Shown one piece after another: positions 18,172 through 27,282 of a stretch of DNA of 64,000 nucleotides. Both the position numbers and the translations under genes were made by a program. The notes under the pieces are model-generated. The model made no database searches. It was not told the DNA's origin and was given only the letters and a program-made list of their open reading frames with translations. Source of the stretch: Streptomyces antioxidans (lineage in GTDB: Bacteria > Actinomycetota > Actinomycetes > Streptomycetales > Streptomycetaceae); assembly GCF_000968685.2 (NCBI RefSeq), contig NZ_LAKD02000057.1, positions 1 to 64,000 on the forward strand. Direction: 5' to 3'. Position 1 is the first letter of the stretch. Each line of letters starts with the position of its first letter.

Positions 18172-21117
18172 TCAGACAACGGGGCCGTCGTCCATGAGCC
18201 CGAGAACGGTGTCGAAGCGTAGCCGCCGACCGGCAAGGACAGAGGTTCCATCGGCCTCGAGAACCAAAGCGCGGCTACGGCCAAGCCAAGGGTGCTTGTC
18301 CCAGCCAGGCGGGACATGTAGGGCTTCGGCCACCCCGCGGCCGCAACTCGCGGGGAGTCTCACCGCGCCTGCGAGAACGTCGTTGACTGATTCTTCATCC
18401 GGGAGGGCGCCGTCCTCCGCCAGAACACTTCCCGAAAGTGTCCGGTATCTCCTGCCATCTCGCACCAGGAGGACGGCCTCCACGCCCGGATCCCCGTCTC
18501 GTACCAAGGCGGTCAAACCACCGTCACCACTGCTGGGAGGAACGGCGACGTAATGGAGACCGGCCAGCGTCGGCCCTTCTTTGTCACCGCGCCTTGTCAG
18601 TAGATGATGTGAGGCATTCTGTGCCTGTTTGCGCTGTTCATCTTCCCAACGCCATCGGGCTGACTGCGCTGCGTCCCGCCACGGTTGCGGAACCTCATCC
18701 TCGCTGCCGTATCCGGCCGCCACGAGCGCAGGAATGTCCCCCGGGATGCTCCATGCGCCCTGGTGCCGGGCAGCCCTGAACACCAAAGCCGCCGTGCGCA
18801 GCAGCAGATGGCGGTCGTAGAGGGATTCGGTACACGCAAGGAACCGTGGGATGCCTAGGCCCCCCGGAGGCGGGTCGATGTCGTCTGCACCAGGGGTGGT
18901 GTCCCCGGAGGCGTATCCCGTAACGATCACGCGTGGCGAGGTAAGCCGAACAGGGCGGAGCAGTTTGTCACCGCGGTGCAGACGGCCGATTCTCTGCAGC
19001 AGCAGATCGATCGGGGCCATGTCTGTGATCAGAAGGTCCACGTCGACATCAAATGCCTGTTCAGCCACCTGGGTGGCGACCACGACGAATCGGGTGGGCC
19101 GCTCCCGTCCCGGGCCATCTTGTTGCGGGGCTAGCTGGTGCAGGCAGTGCGCTGTGCGATCGGCGCGTGTTCCGAGGGTGAGCTGCTCGTGCAGCAGCAC
19201 CACTTCGTCACCGAAGCGCTCACGCAACGCGGTGCAGAGTGTCTGGGCCCGCGCCACGCTGTTGCGGATGACCAGGGCGCATCCGCCGTGTGCCAGTTCC
19301 TCCTCGAGCCGATCGGCGACAGCAGTGTCGGCGGCGTCCTGTGCCATCCGACGCAGAGCAGGATCGGTATGTGGCTGCGGGACCGGCTCCGGCATGAGTT
19401 CGACCGTGAAGGATAGGTCCGCACGCCGGCTCACACAGGATGGTGCGGTGGAACGGTGTCCGGTGCCCTCCGGCGCTCTCCAGGCCGCAGTGATGGAAGG
19501 GTAGCCCCCAGGGTGGCTGAGATCGTCAGCCGTGTACTCCTCACGTCCTGCGGCCCCCGCGAGATAGGCGTACACCAGAGCCTGACGCTGCGCGGCCGGC
19601 AGCGTCGCGGACAGCAGTACCACAGGTACGCCTGCCTGGCCGAACCAGCGCAAGCCCTCCAGCAGGAACTGCGAAGAGTAGACGTCGGTGGCGTGGACCT
19701 CGTCGAGCACGACGACTTTGCCCATCAGTCCGGCCATACGGAGCATCACGAACTTGGTGCGGGTCGTGGCGTACAGCAGCTGGTCAAGAGGCGCGACGAC
19801 GAAGGGGCACAGAAGCCCGCGCCCGTACCCGAAGAACCACTCGGCAGGTACCTGCGATCCCGATGGTTCAGCGTGTGCCTGCCCACTGCCTCCGGGTACG
19901 CACCGACCGCCCTCCGCGGGCTCTCCGCATTCGCCGACTGCGCCAAGCCGAGCCTCGGGTGGTTCGCTCAGCAGCGCGCTCCAGTCCTTGTTGAGGATAC
20001 GTTTTCCGTGCAGCAGGGAGACGCGCGCGGCCAAGTTCGAGTCAATGCGGCTCACCCACTGTCTGACCTGCCTGAACATGGGGTCATGAGTCGCCCATTC
20101 CGGCATACCGACAAACACGCCGTCCGCGCCGAATTTCGCGGCCAGAACTTCCGCCGCCATCAGCCCGGCCCAGGTCTTGCCGTCTCCCATAGGAGCCTCG
20201 ACGATCAATAGCCCCGGAGTCTCTATCTGCCGTGCCGTCTCCACGGCCAGCACCTGCGATGGACGCGGCTCGCACCCGAACCGCCGTACGAAAGCGTCGG
20301 ATTCGGGCTCGGGCAATTCCCCCCAGCCACCCCGCAGGCCGATCTTGGCCCATGCCTTGCCGGCACGATCCCTCGCGCGGGCGAAGCTCACCTCACCCAG
20401 AGAGTCGACACCGGGGAACTGCTTGGAACCGCTGGCGATCCAGTCCGCCATCACGACAAACCCGCTCAGGTGCAGCTGGGCAGCCCGTGTCGGCACCAGC
20501 ACAGGCGCGAGGTCCGCAAACGAGCCCAGCTCCAGCTCCTCGGTGAGGCGCTGAACGAGGGCCCGCTGCACTGTCGTCCAGCGCCCGTCGCCCTCCAGCT
20601 GGCCACGCGCTCTGGGGTCCGGCCTCAGGGCACTTGCGACGGGGAAGAAGCCATGATGGCCTGCCACAATCGGCCATACCCAAGCGATCTGCTCGTCCGG
20701 CCATTCAGCATCCCTGAGCAGCCATTGCAGCAGGTGTCCTCCGGCGCGCCCGTGATGCCAATCGAACCGCTGGGCGGTCGGCTCATGCCATCGCAGCCCA
20801 GCTGCCCGTACCGCCGCAGCCTCGGTCTGCCATCTCCTCTGGAAGGCTGGAGTGGCTTTCCCGCAGTCGTGCACTCCGCAGAGCCACACGAACAACCCGC
20901 GCCCCCTGTCCGTACCTCCGGCGATCTCGTCAAGCAGTCGCCGGGTGGACGGAGCCAAAAACCGCTCCCACATGACGTCGGCGACGGCCGCGGTGTCCAG
21001 CATGTGCGACAGCAGCAGATTCATCGTCCCGTCGGCATGGCTGGGCGTCTTTCCTACCAAGACACCCAGCGCCGCGAGGACGTCCAGCCCGTCCTGCGGC
21101 GTCGAACCGTTGGCCAT
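18172..21117 (-). CDS. cas3: Cas3 HD nuclease-helicase
   Basis: A 981-residue Cas3 that degrades the target strand after Cascade recruitment. The N-terminal HD nuclease has HDCGKATP with the HD dyad at residues 83-84 and WPIVAGHHG. The SF2 helicase follows: motif I APMGDGKTWAGLMAAE, motif II VVLDEVHATD, motif III VLLSATLP, and a late QRIGRLHRGD motif VI. It is transcribed toward the Cascade operon (convergent, 75-base gap), so it has its own promoter in the 76-base gap shared with the reverse transcriptase gene. Confidence 0.95.
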   Translation of the reverse strand: MANGSTPQDGLDVLAALGVLVGKTPSHADGTMNLLLSHMLDTAAVADVMWERFLAPSTRRLLDEIAGGTDRGRGLFVWLCGVHDCGKATPAFQRRWQTEAAAVRAAGLRWHEPTAQRFDWHHGRAGGHLLQWLLRDAEWPDEQIAWVWPIVAGHHGFFPVASALRPDPRARGQLEGDGRWTTVQRALVQRLTEELELGSFADLAPVLVPTRAAQLHLSGFVVMADWIASGSKQFPGVDSLGEVSFARARDRAGKAWAKIGLRGGWGELPEPESDAFVRRFGCEPRPSQVLAVETARQIETPGLLIVEAPMGDGKTWAGLMAAEVLAAKFGADGVFVGMPEWATHDPMFRQVRQWVSRIDSNLAARVSLLHGKRILNKDWSALLSEPPEARLGAVGECGEPAEGGRCVPGGSGQAHAEPSGSQVPAEWFFGYGRGLLCPFVVAPLDQLLYATTRTKFVMLRMAGLMGKVVVLDEVHATDVYSSQFLLEGLRWFGQAGVPVVLLSATLPAAQRQALVYAYLAGAAGREEYTADDLSHPGGYPSITAAWRAPEGTGHRSTAPSCVSRRADLSFTVELMPEPVPQPHTDPALRRMAQDAADTAVADRLEEELAHGGCALVIRNSVARAQTLCTALRERFGDEVVLLHEQLTLGTRADRTAHCLHQLAPQQDGPGRERPTRFVVVATQVAEQAFDVDVDLLITDMAPIDLLLQRIGRLHRGDKLLRPVRLTSPRVIVTGYASGDTTPGADDIDPPPGGLGIPRFLACTESLYDRHLLLRTAALVFRAARHQGAWSIPGDIPALVAAGYGSEDEVPQPWRDAAQSARWRWEDEQRKQAQNASHHLLTRRGDKEGPTLAGLHYVAVPPSSGDGGLTALVRDGDPGVEAVLLVRDGRRYRTLSGSVLAEDGALPDEESVNDVLAGAVRLPASCGRGVAEALHVPPGWDKHPWLGRSRALVLEADGTSVLAGRRLRFDTVLGLMDDGPVV

Positions 21118-21193
21118 GTTCCCCCCTCTGCGCCTCGCAGTCCCTCTGGCGATACCACATGGGCAATTGCCTGCGGGGTGACATCATGCCGCT

Positions 21194-22438
21194 GTGAGAG
21201 GCGACGCCACCCCGCCGAACAGGGCGATCAGCATGGGTTTCAGCCACGACCTGATGACGGATTGGATCCCCGACGCTCTCGGCGCCGCCGACGTCACCCG
21301 GGCGCTGGCCGACGGAACCCTGTCTGCGCCGCCTCAGCTCGACATCGGGTGGCTTCGGGTCCCACTCGCCCGGCGCACGGAAGACATACCCGTCGTGGAC
21401 TCGACCGTACGCGCCCACATGCACCTCCTGGTCGAACGATCCTTACACCGCCACCGACCACACCCTGAGGTACTCAGCTACCGCTCAACAGACTGGGACT
21501 ACCGCCGCGCCTACCGCGCGAGACGGGACCGAATGCACGCGCTCGGACGCCAGACGGAGCTACCGCTCGTACTGAAACTCGACATCCACCGATTCGGGGA
21601 GTCGCTTCCTCTGCACGTGCTGCTCGATGCGCCCTGGATGACCGACACGCTCGCCCAGCAGCTGACGGAACTGCACCACAAGACCGGCCGCTCGCTGTTT
21701 CCTGGGCATCGCTGGGCCAACCGGCTCGGCACAGCAGCCTTACACCCGATCGACGCGCGACTCACCGCGATGGCGCCGGATCGGTGGATCCGCTGGGGCG
21801 ACGACTGGCATGTCTTCGTTCACGACACCGCCGAAGCTGAGCATGTCCGTGCCGCAGTAAAAGCCGGACTCGAAGCCCTCGGGCTTCGCCTGTCAGCGGA
21901 GAAGAGCACCACCGAATCGGTGGCCACCGTATTCGCCGGGCCAGCACGCGATGTCGCAGGGAACCCGCCAGAGGTGTGGCGCCGCGGCATACAGAACAAC
22001 GACGTGCGCGCCCTCAGATACGCCCTGCCCCGCATAGACCCCGAAGCGGAGGTGTCCCGGCGCATCCCCGGAATCGTGCGCGCGCAGCCGACACTGCTGC
22101 CGCGTGCCGTCTACTACCTCGACCGCGCCGTGAACACACCGGCAGGCCATGAGGCCGTGCGGGAACTGTTGGAAGCAGCCCATCCGGATCTGTTTGCGGT
22201 CGCCCGACTACTCGCTCTCGCCGGTCGGCACCAAGAAGTAGCCTCGTATGTCCCCGACAGCTTGCTGGCCCTGGCTGCCGACTGCGGGATCGCCGCCCTG
22301 CGGGAACTGGCAGCGCGCGTCGCTGTCTGTACCGGACGCCGGGATGTGTTGCCTGAATCATCTCAACGCCTGCACCAGTGGATCGCCCAGGGAGCGGATA
22401 TCCGGCACCATCCGCCCTGTGTGGCTACCCTCCTGTGA
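21194..22438 (+). CDS. Reverse transcriptase-like protein beside cas3
   Basis: A 414-residue protein with a complete RT palm. Motif A is LVLKLDIHRF (Asp 130), motif B LFPGHRWANRLGTAALHPIDARL (about 169-190), motif C IRWGDDWHVF (Asp 203/204; WGDD instead of the usual YADD), and motif D LEALGLRLSAEKST. All three catalytic acids are present. The C-terminal about 150 residues are helical and unrecognised. There is no Cas1 fusion, no maturase domain, and the gap before it is too short for an obvious msr/msd. GTG 21194 is given; ATG 21233 after AGGG is an alternative. It resembles defence-type or Abi-type RTs more than mobile introns. Divergent from cas3 and followed 51 bases later by a nucleotidyltransferase. 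Confidence 0.8.
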   Translation: MRGDATPPNRAISMGFSHDLMTDWIPDALGAADVTRALADGTLSAPPQLDIGWLRVPLARRTEDIPVVDSTVRAHMHLLVERSLHRHRPHPEVLSYRSTDWDYRRAYRARRDRMHALGRQTELPLVLKLDIHRFGESLPLHVLLDAPWMTDTLAQQLTELHHKTGRSLFPGHRWANRLGTAALHPIDARLTAMAPDRWIRWGDDWHVFVHDTAEAEHVRAAVKAGLEALGLRLSAEKSTTESVATVFAGPARDVAGNPPEVWRRGIQNNDVRALRYALPRIDPEAEVSRRIPGIVRAQPTLLPRAVYYLDRAVNTPAGHEAVRELLEAAHPDLFAVARLLALAGRHQEVASYVPDSLLALAADCGIAALRELAARVAVCTGRRDVLPESSQRLHQWIAQGADIRHHPPCVATLL

Positions 22439-22489
22439 CGCTGGCGCTCTGCCGAGGCGGGTGCGGACACATAACCAAGGAGGCATCGA

Positions 22490-23392
22490 GTGGACGGTCG
22501 ACCTGCACGATGGGATGGGGCGGGCAAAGACGCGCTTCCCACAAGTGACCGCCAACTGATCCAATCCGTTGCAGCGGTCCTCTCGAGTATCGATCAACTA
22601 CTGCCACCGGATGTCTGGCATCTCAAGGGGTCAGCGGCGATCCTGGGCTGGATAGGCCCCACGGCACGCCTGCCGAACGATGTGGACCTGGCCATGTCGG
22701 CGAGCGCAGGGGAGTTGCTGTTGTCCACCTCCGAACTGCCGCCCGGCCCGAAGGGGGAGCGACTTCAGCTACTGCGCTCGGAGCCTGTTGTGTTCAGCTC
22801 ACCTGACAAAGCCACGGTGTACCGCGCGTTGGTGAGAATACGGTCGGAGGAGGACCACGAGCAGGTACTGCTCAACGTCCTGCTGGTACCGGACTCCGAA
22901 GTCGCCGGCGACACACGCACCGCACTGCTGGACTTTCCTGCATGGCCTTCCCCGGTCACGGTGCCGACGGCGACCCTCAGCCGGTGCCTGGCCCAGAAGC
23001 TGTTGCGCTACACACGACAGCGTGGCGGGGGCAAAATCAACACGCGCTGGACCGACCTCATCGACTTCCTGCTGGCTGCCGAAAGCCCAAGCGCTCCCCA
23101 GCTGCTCCTTGAGGAAGTCCGCAGTGATGTCGCCCTGGAGTTCACGGCCATGGGGCGCCAATGGCCGACACACCTCCCACCACCGCCGACGGAATGGCTG
23201 GATTTCTGGGACACGGCAACCTTCCGCCATGGGCTGGCATTCGGCCGCCTGCCCGAGGCGGTAGACCAGCTGGCCCACTTCTGGAGCCCAGTACTGCAGA
23301 CACCTGTAGCCCCGTACGGTCCAGTAACCGCCCAGGCAGCGGAGGACGTGCCACTGTGGTCATGCACCAGATGGCAGTGGGCAACCCCATGA
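22490..23392 (+). CDS. AbiEii/MenT-like nucleotidyltransferase
   Basis: A 300-residue pol-beta-fold nucleotidyltransferase. LKGSAAILGWIGPTARLPNDVDLAM (residues 45-69) contains the GS and Asp-x-Asp signatures, and LAQKLLRYTRQRGGGKINTRWTDLIDFLL matches the Lys and DL motifs of AbiEii/AbiGii toxins. Such enzymes transfer nucleotides to tRNA or protein. GTG 22490 has a perfect AAGGAGG 6 bases upstream. No AbiEi-type antitoxin is adjacent, so it may pair functionally with the upstream reverse transcriptase. Its stop is 8 bases from the convergent operon's end. Confidence 0.75.
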   Translation: MDGRPARWDGAGKDALPTSDRQLIQSVAAVLSSIDQLLPPDVWHLKGSAAILGWIGPTARLPNDVDLAMSASAGELLLSTSELPPGPKGERLQLLRSEPVVFSSPDKATVYRALVRIRSEEDHEQVLLNVLLVPDSEVAGDTRTALLDFPAWPSPVTVPTATLSRCLAQKLLRYTRQRGGGKINTRWTDLIDFLLAAESPSAPQLLLEEVRSDVALEFTAMGRQWPTHLPPPPTEWLDFWDTATFRHGLAFGRLPEAVDQLAHFWSPVLQTPVAPYGPVTAQAAEDVPLWSCTRWQWATP

Positions 23393-23400
23393 CCTGCCCG

Positions 23401-24765
23401 TTACGGGTCTGCCGCACTCTTGTCGTGCCCGGAGTCGAAGATCAGGGCAAGCCGAGCATGTGCACTGGACGGCAGATGCATTTGCCACCAGCCGCGCCAC
23501 CGCAGGGCATGCGCCAGATGGTGGAAGCCCGGCGTTCCGGGCCCCGCTTTCCAAAGACCGGAGAGGAATTCGACGACCGAGTCGCCAGCATCGATACTGA
23601 GGGGTTCACCGAACACATGCAGGATGCGCTCTCGGTGCGCTGTGCCTTTGAGGGTCTTGGTCACATGCAGGCTGAAGTGTGCGTGGCGGCGGGCAGTGCC
23701 GAGTCCTGCTTCGCCCAGCCGCGCCAGACCGGCTCCACTGTGCATCTGGCCGGCGGTCCAATCGTTAGCTGTGGTCACTGCCGTCCTCAGCAGCGCCGCA
23801 TCCGAGACGATGCCGGACAGACCATCGCCCAGAGTCGCGAAGAGCGTGCCTCCGGCAGCGGCCGCGTCGCTCATCGTCCGAAGGTGTCCCAGCAGCAACG
23901 ACTCCCGGTGAACGCGTAGCTGGTAGGCCCGGCGCAGCACATCCGCCAGCGGCAGGGATCCGTTCAGCCACATCGTGGCCAGGGGAAGCATCTGATGCGC
24001 GTTGCCTTCCGTAAGACGCGCGCCCCACCGCCGACGGCAGGGGGTGCCCCATTCGATGTCGTGGACATCGCTCACCACGTAGATACCCCGTTGCGGGGGT
24101 GCCGCTGAGAAGGCTTCCCAGGCGTCTGCCGACTGCAGTCCAGGAAAACGTGGATCTTCTTCCGGCCCAGCCCCTAAGCCCGTCTCCCGGCTGCCCAGTG
24201 GACGGACGAGTACACCTGCCAGCAGCGAGGCACCCTGCCTTACGGAGAGGAGCCTCGGGACTTGCCCCAGCACGTCGTCGGCTCGGAACGGTTGCAGGTC
24301 CGGCCAATCCCGGCGCATCCGCGCGGCCATCGATATGCCGTAACAGGCACGCAGTAACCTCTCGCGCCGCGCATCACTGTCCCCGGCAAGCGATATGTGG
24401 TCCAATGCCCAGCCGTGCCGGACACCACCACCCGCAGGCCCGGATCCCAGCAAATCCTCGAAGACGCCTACCGGAGGGGAATGCTTCCCAGCCCGGACCA
24501 GGACCAGATCCTTGCCGTAATACGAAGGATTCCACTCGGCGCCGAAGTTTCGACCGATGGTGTTCAAGCTGTGACGCACCCGCTCAAGGCCCGCCTCGTG
24601 GTCCCCGCTGTCCTCCACACTGGCTCGCAAGGCGCTCGTGACAACAACCACAGTCGCCTGCCGGCGATCAGCCTGGGCGAAGTGGGCCAGCACATCGCCG
24701 GTGTCCACACACCCGGACGGGTACCCGGGAGCATGCCGCGGTGGCCACGAGAACGCAGGCATCAT
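23401..24765 (-). CDS. Unknown protein C of three-gene operon
   Basis: A 454-residue soluble protein I cannot assign. Beginning MMPAFSWPPRHAPGY, it has TGDVLAHFAQADRRQATVVVVTSALRAS, a central WNPSYYGKDLVLVRAG, VVSDVHDIEWGTPCRRRWGAR, and ends with a helical segment FHHLAHALRWRGWWQMHLP. No signal peptide, membrane segment or nucleotide-binding loop is obvious. Its ATG overlaps the stop of the CorA-like gene (ATGA at 24765), with GGCGGAG upstream, so its synthesis is coupled to that gene. An upstream in-frame extension into the previous gene is not credible. Confidence 0.65.
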   Translation of the reverse strand: MMPAFSWPPRHAPGYPSGCVDTGDVLAHFAQADRRQATVVVVTSALRASVEDSGDHEAGLERVRHSLNTIGRNFGAEWNPSYYGKDLVLVRAGKHSPPVGVFEDLLGSGPAGGGVRHGWALDHISLAGDSDARRERLLRACYGISMAARMRRDWPDLQPFRADDVLGQVPRLLSVRQGASLLAGVLVRPLGSRETGLGAGPEEDPRFPGLQSADAWEAFSAAPPQRGIYVVSDVHDIEWGTPCRRRWGARLTEGNAHQMLPLATMWLNGSLPLADVLRRAYQLRVHRESLLLGHLRTMSDAAAAGGTLFATLGDGLSGIVSDAALLRTAVTTANDWTAGQMHSGAGLARLGEAGLGTARRHAHFSLHVTKTLKGTAHRERILHVFGEPLSIDAGDSVVEFLSGLWKAGPGTPGFHHLAHALRWRGWWQMHLPSSAHARLALIFDSGHDKSAADP

Positions 24766-26105
24766 CTCCGCCTCCGCCGTCTGCGGCGGAAAAGGTCCAC
24801 AAACAGCCTGCGCAGCCCCGGGAAGAACGTCACAAGGACCACCGTGGCCACCATAGTGACGGATAAGGTCCGCCACAGCAGCGACGCTCCCGCTTGGGGC
24901 AGTCCTTGCCAGACAGCAAGCCCCGTGGTCAGCGGCAACCCTACGGCCGCGAGAAGTCCCAGGATGGCGTTGGTCGTCTCCGTCTCTGCGGATTGCACCT
25001 GGCGGGACAGCTCGCCTAGGTCGTTGATCAGGCTCTGCAGTGACTGCTGCAAGCCGGCACTCTGTTGCCAAGCACGCATCATGGCGTCAACGGTGCCTTG
25101 CCGACCGAAGTCAGCTGTCCAGTAGCTGCGGCGGAAGACAAGCAGATCCCTCTCCAGCTGCGCCACTTTCCGCCGCCGGGGTTCGTGCTCTCCGATCCGC
25201 GCCACTTCGTGGCCGAATGCGTCCAACACGATCTGCTGCAATCGGGCCAGAGCCAAGGCATCCGCATACAGCGTCGTCAGGTGATAGCTCGTGCCGTCGT
25301 AGTAGTTGAGCGGAACGTCGCGACCCGGGTCCCGCTCGGTGCCCACCAGCGTCAGCCCACGGACTCCCAGCACACCACGCACCTTGGTAGGAAGTGGCAG
25401 GCGCATACCCTGGAGCTGCTCAAGAGCCTCAGGACCCGGTGGATAAAGCGTCGCGTGGTGCATGTGCCACAGCCACTGGTCGATGGAGTTCCAACCCTGC
25501 TGCAAACGCCCCGGATGCAGCCGCAGATGACCGCTGCGAGGAGTGACGAGTGTGCAGTGCACCGCCTCACGCTCAGTGACTGCGATCCGGCATCCCGGCG
25601 GTAATTGTTGTGCCACCCAAGCACGATGGACACCCTGCCCATGATGCTCATCGACATCGGCGCACTCCTGTAGCGTTTTCGGGAGTCGCGCGGGCGCATC
25701 TGGAGGCAGAGCGCCGTGTAGCAGTGCCACGCCGTTCGCCTCCGCCGGTGAATCCATCTCCTTCAAAGCGCCGAGTGTCGCATCGTTGAGGCGAACCAAC
25801 TCAACCGCCGATAGCTGGAATCGGGCGGGTGACTCTGCCGTATCGGGCAATTCCCGATGCCAGCGCACCTGCGGACCCCACAGGAGTGGGCCGAGACGGC
25901 GCTGCGTATACGCCGCACGGCGGGAGGCGCTGGACACCACCTCGTCAGGTCGGCCAACACGCCAGCGCCTTTCCAACGGCCCCGGACGGAAGGGAGCAGC
26001 CGGAGGCTCTGAGATGTGGACAGCCACGATCAGGACCGTATCTCTGCGGATCAGCGCGAGCGGATCGTCACCCCCAGCCAAGCTTCGATGACGCACCCGG
26101 CTCAC
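24762..26105 (-). CDS. CorA-like two-TM membrane protein (protein B)
   Basis: A 447-residue protein with a large cytosolic domain and two C-terminal membrane helices, about 378-398 (AILGLLAAVGLPLTTGLAVW) and 412-431 (TLSVTMVATVVLVTFF), ending in eight consecutive Arg. A helix before the first TM (LQQSLQSLINDLGELSRQVQ) resembles the long CorA stalk helix. The GMN ion-selectivity motif of true CorA Mg2+ channels is missing from the short loop. The architecture fits a gated membrane effector rather than a magnesium transporter. ATGA overlaps link it to genes on both sides, implying fixed stoichiometry. Confidence 0.65.
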   Translation of the reverse strand: MSRVRHRSLAGGDDPLALIRRDTVLIVAVHISEPPAAPFRPGPLERRWRVGRPDEVVSSASRRAAYTQRRLGPLLWGPQVRWHRELPDTAESPARFQLSAVELVRLNDATLGALKEMDSPAEANGVALLHGALPPDAPARLPKTLQECADVDEHHGQGVHRAWVAQQLPPGCRIAVTEREAVHCTLVTPRSGHLRLHPGRLQQGWNSIDQWLWHMHHATLYPPGPEALEQLQGMRLPLPTKVRGVLGVRGLTLVGTERDPGRDVPLNYYDGTSYHLTTLYADALALARLQQIVLDAFGHEVARIGEHEPRRRKVAQLERDLLVFRRSYWTADFGRQGTVDAMMRAWQQSAGLQQSLQSLINDLGELSRQVQSAETETTNAILGLLAAVGLPLTTGLAVWQGLPQAGASLLWRTLSVTMVATVVLVTFFPGLRRLFVDLFRRRRRRRR

Positions 26106-26815
26106 GCGAAGCAGTCCAACGCATCGCGAAGATAGCCAAGCCGCTCAGCCTGACTCACATGCCGCCACCGCTGCCGTTCCTCGGGAACGTCGCCCTGTGT
26201 CAGGACCCGCGCGTACCGTTTCAACGGTGCACCCCTGGCGACAAGGGTCATCGTCCCGGGCACCGCCCTCGCCTGATGAAACGTGAACGCTGACATTCCA
26301 TAGCGCTCTCCAGCCGTCACCACTCTCGTGGGCCGAACCGCCACGTCCACCCGACCCTCATTGCGCGCGTCGAAGCGGAAACCTCCCTCGTGGGGTTGGT
26401 AACGGACCACCCGATGGATCGAAGACTGCGGCGCCGCTGCCGCCTGCCCGCCGTCCGCCTGTGCGACGTCCAGCACGGTGTTGTATAAGGCTCCGCGCAA
26501 CACGGTGGACGAGAAGTCCCAACGATGATCGTGAGCCTGTGTGTCCTCAATACCCGTTAACCAGACATGCAGAAACAACCGTCCCTCACTGTGAGTAACC
26601 ACCCCCAAGGGCAGCTTCACAAACCCGTTCGGGTGCGCCACAGCCTGCCTCATCGCAGGAGCCCGGAACGTGGCGTCGTAGGAGTCGTTCAGTGCGGCTA
26701 GGAGCGCGGCCCGGCCCACCTCCCGGCAGACGATCGCCTTGCCAGCTTCGCGGTGATGGGGTGCCAATTCTGTTCGAGAAAAGCAGATTTGGTTTGGCCG
26801 CACAGCGCTCCTCAT
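26102..26815 (-). CDS. Cupin-like protein A, first gene of operon
   Basis: About 237 residues. HVWLTGIEDTQAHDHRWDF followed by STVLRGALYNTV and, later, FTFHQARAVPG has the spacing of a cupin barrel with a His-x-His metal pair and a third His, like small dioxygenase-fold proteins. No enzymatic identity can be named. The start is uncertain: ATG 26815 is used, and an in-frame TTG at 26872 would add 19 residues; neither has a strong ribosome site. Its stop overlaps the CorA-like gene start (ATGA at 26105). It leads a coupled three-gene unit lying between two CRISPR modules. Confidence 0.55.
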   Translation of the reverse strand: MRSAVRPNQICFSRTELAPHHREAGKAIVCREVGRAALLAALNDSYDATFRAPAMRQAVAHPNGFVKLPLGVVTHSEGRLFLHVWLTGIEDTQAHDHRWDFSSTVLRGALYNTVLDVAQADGGQAAAAPQSSIHRVVRYQPHEGGFRFDARNEGRVDVAVRPTRVVTAGERYGMSAFTFHQARAVPGTMTLVARGAPLKRYARVLTQGDVPEERQRWRHVSQAERLGYLRDALDCFA

Positions 26816-27079
26816 CTCACAGAAATCACTACCGACATCACCTGATGCGTGGCAAGGTTGGCTGCGCCCCAAGCGAGAACAGTCACTTGCCCGCTTCGTC
26901 CGAGTAGATAGTGTATGGCCGTTGGGCGGCGAACAGGTCTGCGGTAGTGATTACCCCTCTACGGCGGAGCGGCGGTCCGAGCGATCCGTATCCTTCCGGC
27001 GTTGGCGGTTGTCGATCAAGGGGGTGCCCTTGTCGTGGGGGCATATATTCTGTCGAATGCTGTAGAAGCGTGCAGGGTC

Positions 27080-27208
27080 GCCGATCCGGACACGGATCGT
27101 GTCGTTCTCCACAACGACGGCGGACGCCGGGTGTCCGCCGGGCGCAACTACGCCGAACACGAAGGCCCGGACATCGAGGAAGCGCTCTGGTGGCCGTCAT
27201 CGTCCTGA
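27080..27208 (+). pseudogene. cas1e 3' stump
   Basis: The translation DPDTDRVVLHNDGGRRVSAGRNYAEHEGPDIEEALW matches the last about 36 residues of the intact Cas1e at 29426-30403, where the same segment reads DPDTDRVVLHSDGG. Everything upstream of this is missing, and the original TGA stop has become TGG. The 200 bases before it (26873-27079) show no gene. Confidence 0.85.
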
Positions 27209-27255
27209 CCAACTGTCCGCCAAGTCTTCGAGGCTACCTCACCCGCTGGCTGGCG
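27190..27255 (+). pseudogene. cas2e 5' stump fused to array 2
   Basis: GTG 27190 overlaps the old cas1e end as in the intact pair. VIVLTNCPPSLRGYLTRWL matches the first 20 or so residues of Cas2e (VIVLTNCPPGLRGFLTRWL at 30400), then the frame runs straight into CRISPR repeat sequence 27 bases later. The rest of cas2e and the leader are gone. Confidence 0.87.
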
Positions 27256-27282
27256 AACCGCACTCATCATGGGGGACTGGAA

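Noticed and set aside
21118..21193. Possible retron msr/msd RNA upstream of the RT gene
   Set aside because: Only 76 bases shared with the cas3 promoter and no paired inverted repeats or conserved AGC ends were seen.
22490..23392. Nucleotidyltransferase as a CBASS cyclase
   Set aside because: The GS/DVD region and Lys motif fit AbiEii/MenT better, and no Cap2/Cap3 or adjacent same-strand effector is present; the two-TM gene is on the opposite strand.
24762..26105. Two-TM protein as a true CorA magnesium transporter
   Set aside because: The inter-helix loop lacks GMN and the C-terminus is poly-Arg; only the topology is shared.
26951..27160. Minus-strand frame with SIRQNICPHDKGTPLID
   Set aside because: It overlaps the cas1e stump antisense, lacks a ribosome site and has no recognisable family.
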